A DNA stretch of 7,433 bases from NCBI GenBank assembly GCA_002371335.1, contig DFHP01000056.1:1-7433 (forward strand). Reading direction: 5' to 3'. The position numbers and the translations under genes are program-made. Of the stretch, positions 6,165 to 7,433 are shown in pieces. The stretch's first letter is position 1. Each line of letters opens with the position of its first letter. Below the pieces are notes generated by a model that did no database searches, was not told the DNA's origin, and was given only the letters and a program-made list of their open reading frames with translations. This stretch comes from Eubacterium sp. UBA3720. Its GTDB lineage: Bacteria; Bacillota; Clostridia; Lachnospirales; Lachnospiraceae.

Positions 6165-6938
6165 ATGAACATTCTGGTTGCTGATGTCGGTAATTCAAAC
6201 ATCGTCATCGGCGTTTTTTTCGATACAGATCTGCAGTTCACCAGCAGAATCCCTACTCAGTTGGCTCTGGGCACCGTAGGCCCTCTGAAAAAATCTATCA
6301 CAACCGCTCTGTCCGCGGAAAAAATCCTGCCGGACGCTATCGACGGCGCCATCATTTCATCGGTCGTACCGGCTGCCAATAATCCTCTTCAGACAGCTGT
6401 CAGAGATCTCTTTAAGAAGGATTGTCTCCTGCTGGATCACAATATGCGCACAAATATCAGGTCCTTTGACTACGACATTCAATGTCTGGGAATGGACCGT
6501 ATTGCCGATACCGTTGCCGCGATAGAAAAATATGGAACGCCCGTGCAGGTCTTTGATCTGGGCACCTGTACCACAATGTCCATAATAGACGGAGACGGCT
6601 GCTTCAGAGGGGGCACAATATCCGCCGGAGTCCAGCTGTGTCTGGATACTATGGGCACAAGCGCGGCGCAGCTTCCCCCTCTTCATGCAGAGGAATGCAC
6701 AGATGTCATTGGAAAAAACGTAATTGAATGTATGCAAAACGGAAGTGTGATCGGAACCGCTGCCATGATAGATGGTCTTATTCTCCGCAGCCGCAGGGAA
6801 ACTCAGCTGCCGGAAATGACCGCTGTTATAACAGGCGGTCTTTCGCCGCTTGTGGCTCCTCACTGCATGCAGGAAGTCCATCTGGAAAAAAATCTTCTTC
6901 TTGACGGGCTTCGAATCCTATATACCTTAAACAGTTAA
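6165..6938 (+). CDS. coaX: Type III pantothenate kinase
   Basis: A 257-residue member of the ASKHA-fold type III pantothenate kinases, which phosphorylate pantothenate with ATP as the first step of coenzyme A synthesis, need a monovalent cation and are not feedback-inhibited by CoA. Visible motifs are DVGNSN near the start (Asp7), SSVVP (65-69), LGMDR with catalytic-base Asp111, DLGTCTT (131-137), GGTISAG (149-155), VIGKN (181-185) and TGGLS (223-227). Two sites depart from the usual family pattern: GGxIxPG has Ala for Pro, and the region after RIPT (about 32-47) lacks the common DEY-type segment. The key aspartates are kept, so activity is likely. The start is fixed by GAGGAAGG (6154-6161) just before ATG 6165. 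It is divergent from coaBC and followed by birA on the same strand, a common clostridial association. Confidence 0.92.
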   Translation: MNILVADVGNSNIVIGVFFDTDLQFTSRIPTQLALGTVGPLKKSITTALSAEKILPDAIDGAIISSVVPAANNPLQTAVRDLFKKDCLLLDHNMRTNIRSFDYDIQCLGMDRIADTVAAIEKYGTPVQVFDLGTCTTMSIIDGDGCFRGGTISAGVQLCLDTMGTSAAQLPPLHAEECTDVIGKNVIECMQNGSVIGTAAMIDGLILRSRRETQLPEMTAVITGGLSPLVAPHCMQEVHLEKNLLLDGLRILYTLNS

Positions 6939-6941
6939 AAA

Positions 6942-7004
6942 CAAAGTCCGCGAGCGGAGTTTTAACTTTCACCCTCAATCTTGAGAGGAGCGAACCGGAC
7001 TTTG
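6942..7004 (+). repeat. Inverted repeat CAAAGTCCG/CGGACTTTG after coaX
   Basis: CAAAGTCCG (6942-6950), beginning 4 nt after the coaX stop, pairs exactly with CGGACTTTG (6996-7004). Between them lie a small hairpin TCCG-CGAG-CGGA, an AGTT/AACT palindrome, and CCCTCA/TGAG-A-GG around 6972-6988. The 14-nt sequence ACAAAGTCCGCGAG (6941-6954) recurs exactly at 7105-7118, so the middle arm has two possible partners. No T-run follows, so this is not a standard intrinsic terminator. Confidence 0.6.
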
Positions 7005-7052
7005 CGCGCCGCCGCACGGCAGCTTTGCTGCTTTCCTTTGTGCGGCGTGTGC
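7004..7052 (+). repeat. GC-rich stem containing a nested hairpin
   Basis: CGCCGCAC (7010-7017) is the exact complement of GTGCGGCG (7040-7047). With one bulge and two G-T pairs the stem extends to 7004/7052. Inside is GCAGC-TTT-GCTGC (7019-7031). The right arm belongs to the dispersed 41-nt element; the left arm has no counterpart at the copy near position 180, so this stem is particular to the coaX-birA spacer. Confidence 0.6.
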
Positions 7053-7078
7053 ATCCCCCGGAGGGTTTCTGTCACAGG
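7038..7078 (+). repeat. Dispersed 41-nt element, copy B (plus orientation)
   Basis: Matches the reverse complement of 159-199. Shared core: TGTGCGGCGTGTGCATCCC, a GGA-containing loop, GGG, and TCACAGG or a close variant. The inner hairpin here is ATCCC (7053-7057) with GGGTT (7063-7067), loop CCGGA; the outer arms are TGTG (7039-7042) and CACA (7073-7076). The CACAGG arm also takes part in the 15-bp stem that follows, so two folds compete. Confidence 0.7.
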
Positions 7079-7105
7079 AAATAATTGGATTTTCCTGTGA
7101 CAGAA
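7067..7105. repeat. Perfect 15-bp inverted repeat between coaX and birA
   Basis: TTCTGTCACAGGAAA (7067-7081) and TTTCCTGTGACAGAA (7091-7105) are exact reverse complements around a 9-nt loop. It is the strongest hairpin in the window. It is followed by CAAAGTCCG rather than a T-run, so it may stabilise the coaX 3' end, attenuate read-through into birA, or be part of a mobile palindromic repeat; a Rho-independent terminator is not clearly supported. Confidence 0.8.
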
Positions 7106-7155
7106 CAAAGTCCGCGAGATCAGATATTCGTTCACAAATGGAAGGGAGTGTTTTT

Positions 7156-7433
7156 ATGACCAAAGACCAGGTCCTGGCAATTCTGGCAGCTGAAAAAACA
7201 TATATATCAGGCGAAAAAATCAGCAGTCTTCTGGGCATCAGCCGGGCTGCCGTTAACACTGCTGTAAAAGCTCTTCGAAAAGAAGGTTATATCATAGCCT
7301 CCTCGACTAACAGAGGATATTTCCTCGAATCTTCACCGGATCTTCTCAACGCCGGAAGCATCGGCATGTATCTGGATGATGAACGTATGAAGACAGTTCT
7401 GGTACTCGACAAGATCGATTCAACAAACAAAAA
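7156..7433 (+). CDS. birA: Biotin operon repressor / biotin-protein ligase, N-terminal part (cut by window end)
   Basis: The first 92 codons are present; the frame is open at the window edge. Residues 1-60 form the winged helix-turn-helix of bifunctional BirA: a helix with the SGEKISSLLGISRAAV segment (18-33), the recognition region NTAVKALRKEGY (34-45), and the wing ASSTNRGYFL (48-57). The ligase domain opens with VLVLDKIDSTN, whose DSTN (88-91) is the family's conserved entry motif. The complete protein would attach biotin to carboxylase carrier domains via biotinyl-5'-AMP and repress biotin genes. The position usually occupied by Trp in the SRAAVWK motif is Asn34. The start ATG 7156 follows GGGAG (7143-7147) by 8 nt. 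No strong promoter is seen between coaX and this gene; read-through from coaX is plausible. Confidence 0.92.
   Translation, partial: MTKDQVLAILAAEKTYISGEKISSLLGISRAAVNTAVKALRKEGYIIASSTNRGYFLESSPDLLNAGSIGMYLDDERMKTVLVLDKIDSTNK

Noticed and set aside
5688..6198. Small minus-strand frames across the two repeat copies (5688-5888 and 6010-6198) that encode similar peptides sharing SRSRD and SGRL segments.
   Set aside because: The similarity follows from the DNA repeat itself. The copies differ by indels that are not multiples of three and by changes that preserve stems, and neither frame has a convincing ribosome binding site; the second runs into coaX.
7067..7105. Rho-independent terminator at the 15-bp stem.
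   Set aside because: The stem is strong but is followed by CAAAGTCCGCG, not a T-run, on the plus strand, and in the minus direction it is not followed by a T-run either.

Overview
The window looks like a chromosomal segment from an anaerobic, low-to-mid GC member of the Bacillota, most likely Clostridia. This rests on the strong AGGAGG-type ribosome binding sites, a stand-alone NusG-domain-II membrane protein, a type III pantothenate kinase next to birA, and a heterodimeric ABC exporter of the TM287/288, LmrCD and BmrCD type. Genus and species cannot be assigned from what is visible.

Layout. Bases 1-202 hold no gene, only short inverted and tandem repeats and one copy of a dispersed 41-nt element. 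Bases 203-5536 carry a compact four-gene operon read on the minus strand: coaBC (4331-5536), a NusG-domain-II membrane protein (3883-4305), then two ABC half-transporters (2110-3861 and 203-2110) that overlap by one base. Bases 5537-6164 are a 628-nt divergent intergenic region. It holds a likely coaBC promoter, a likely coaX promoter, and two tandem copies (5684-5873 and 5961-6147) of a roughly 190-nt element that folds into a conserved series of hairpins with some compensatory base changes. Bases 6165-6938 encode CoaX on the plus strand. Bases 6939-7155 are a palindrome-rich spacer holding the second, plus-strand copy of the dispersed element. Bases 7156-7433 are the start of birA, cut by the window edge.

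How the genes work together. CoaX (pantothenate to 4'-phosphopantothenate) and CoaBC (4'-phosphopantothenate to 4'-phosphopantetheine) are consecutive steps of coenzyme A synthesis and are transcribed away from each other across the structured intergenic region. BirA handles biotin attachment and regulation, so this end of the window is a cofactor locus. The ABC pair should form one heterodimeric exporter: the second-encoded subunit has the complete catalytic residues, while the first has Asp for the catalytic Glu, Gln for the switch His, and Ala for a Walker A Gly.

The most interesting unexplained signal is the tandem RNA-like element upstream of coaX. Its second copy lies between a good promoter-like sequence and the coaX ribosome binding site. 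I do not recognise it as a named RNA family.
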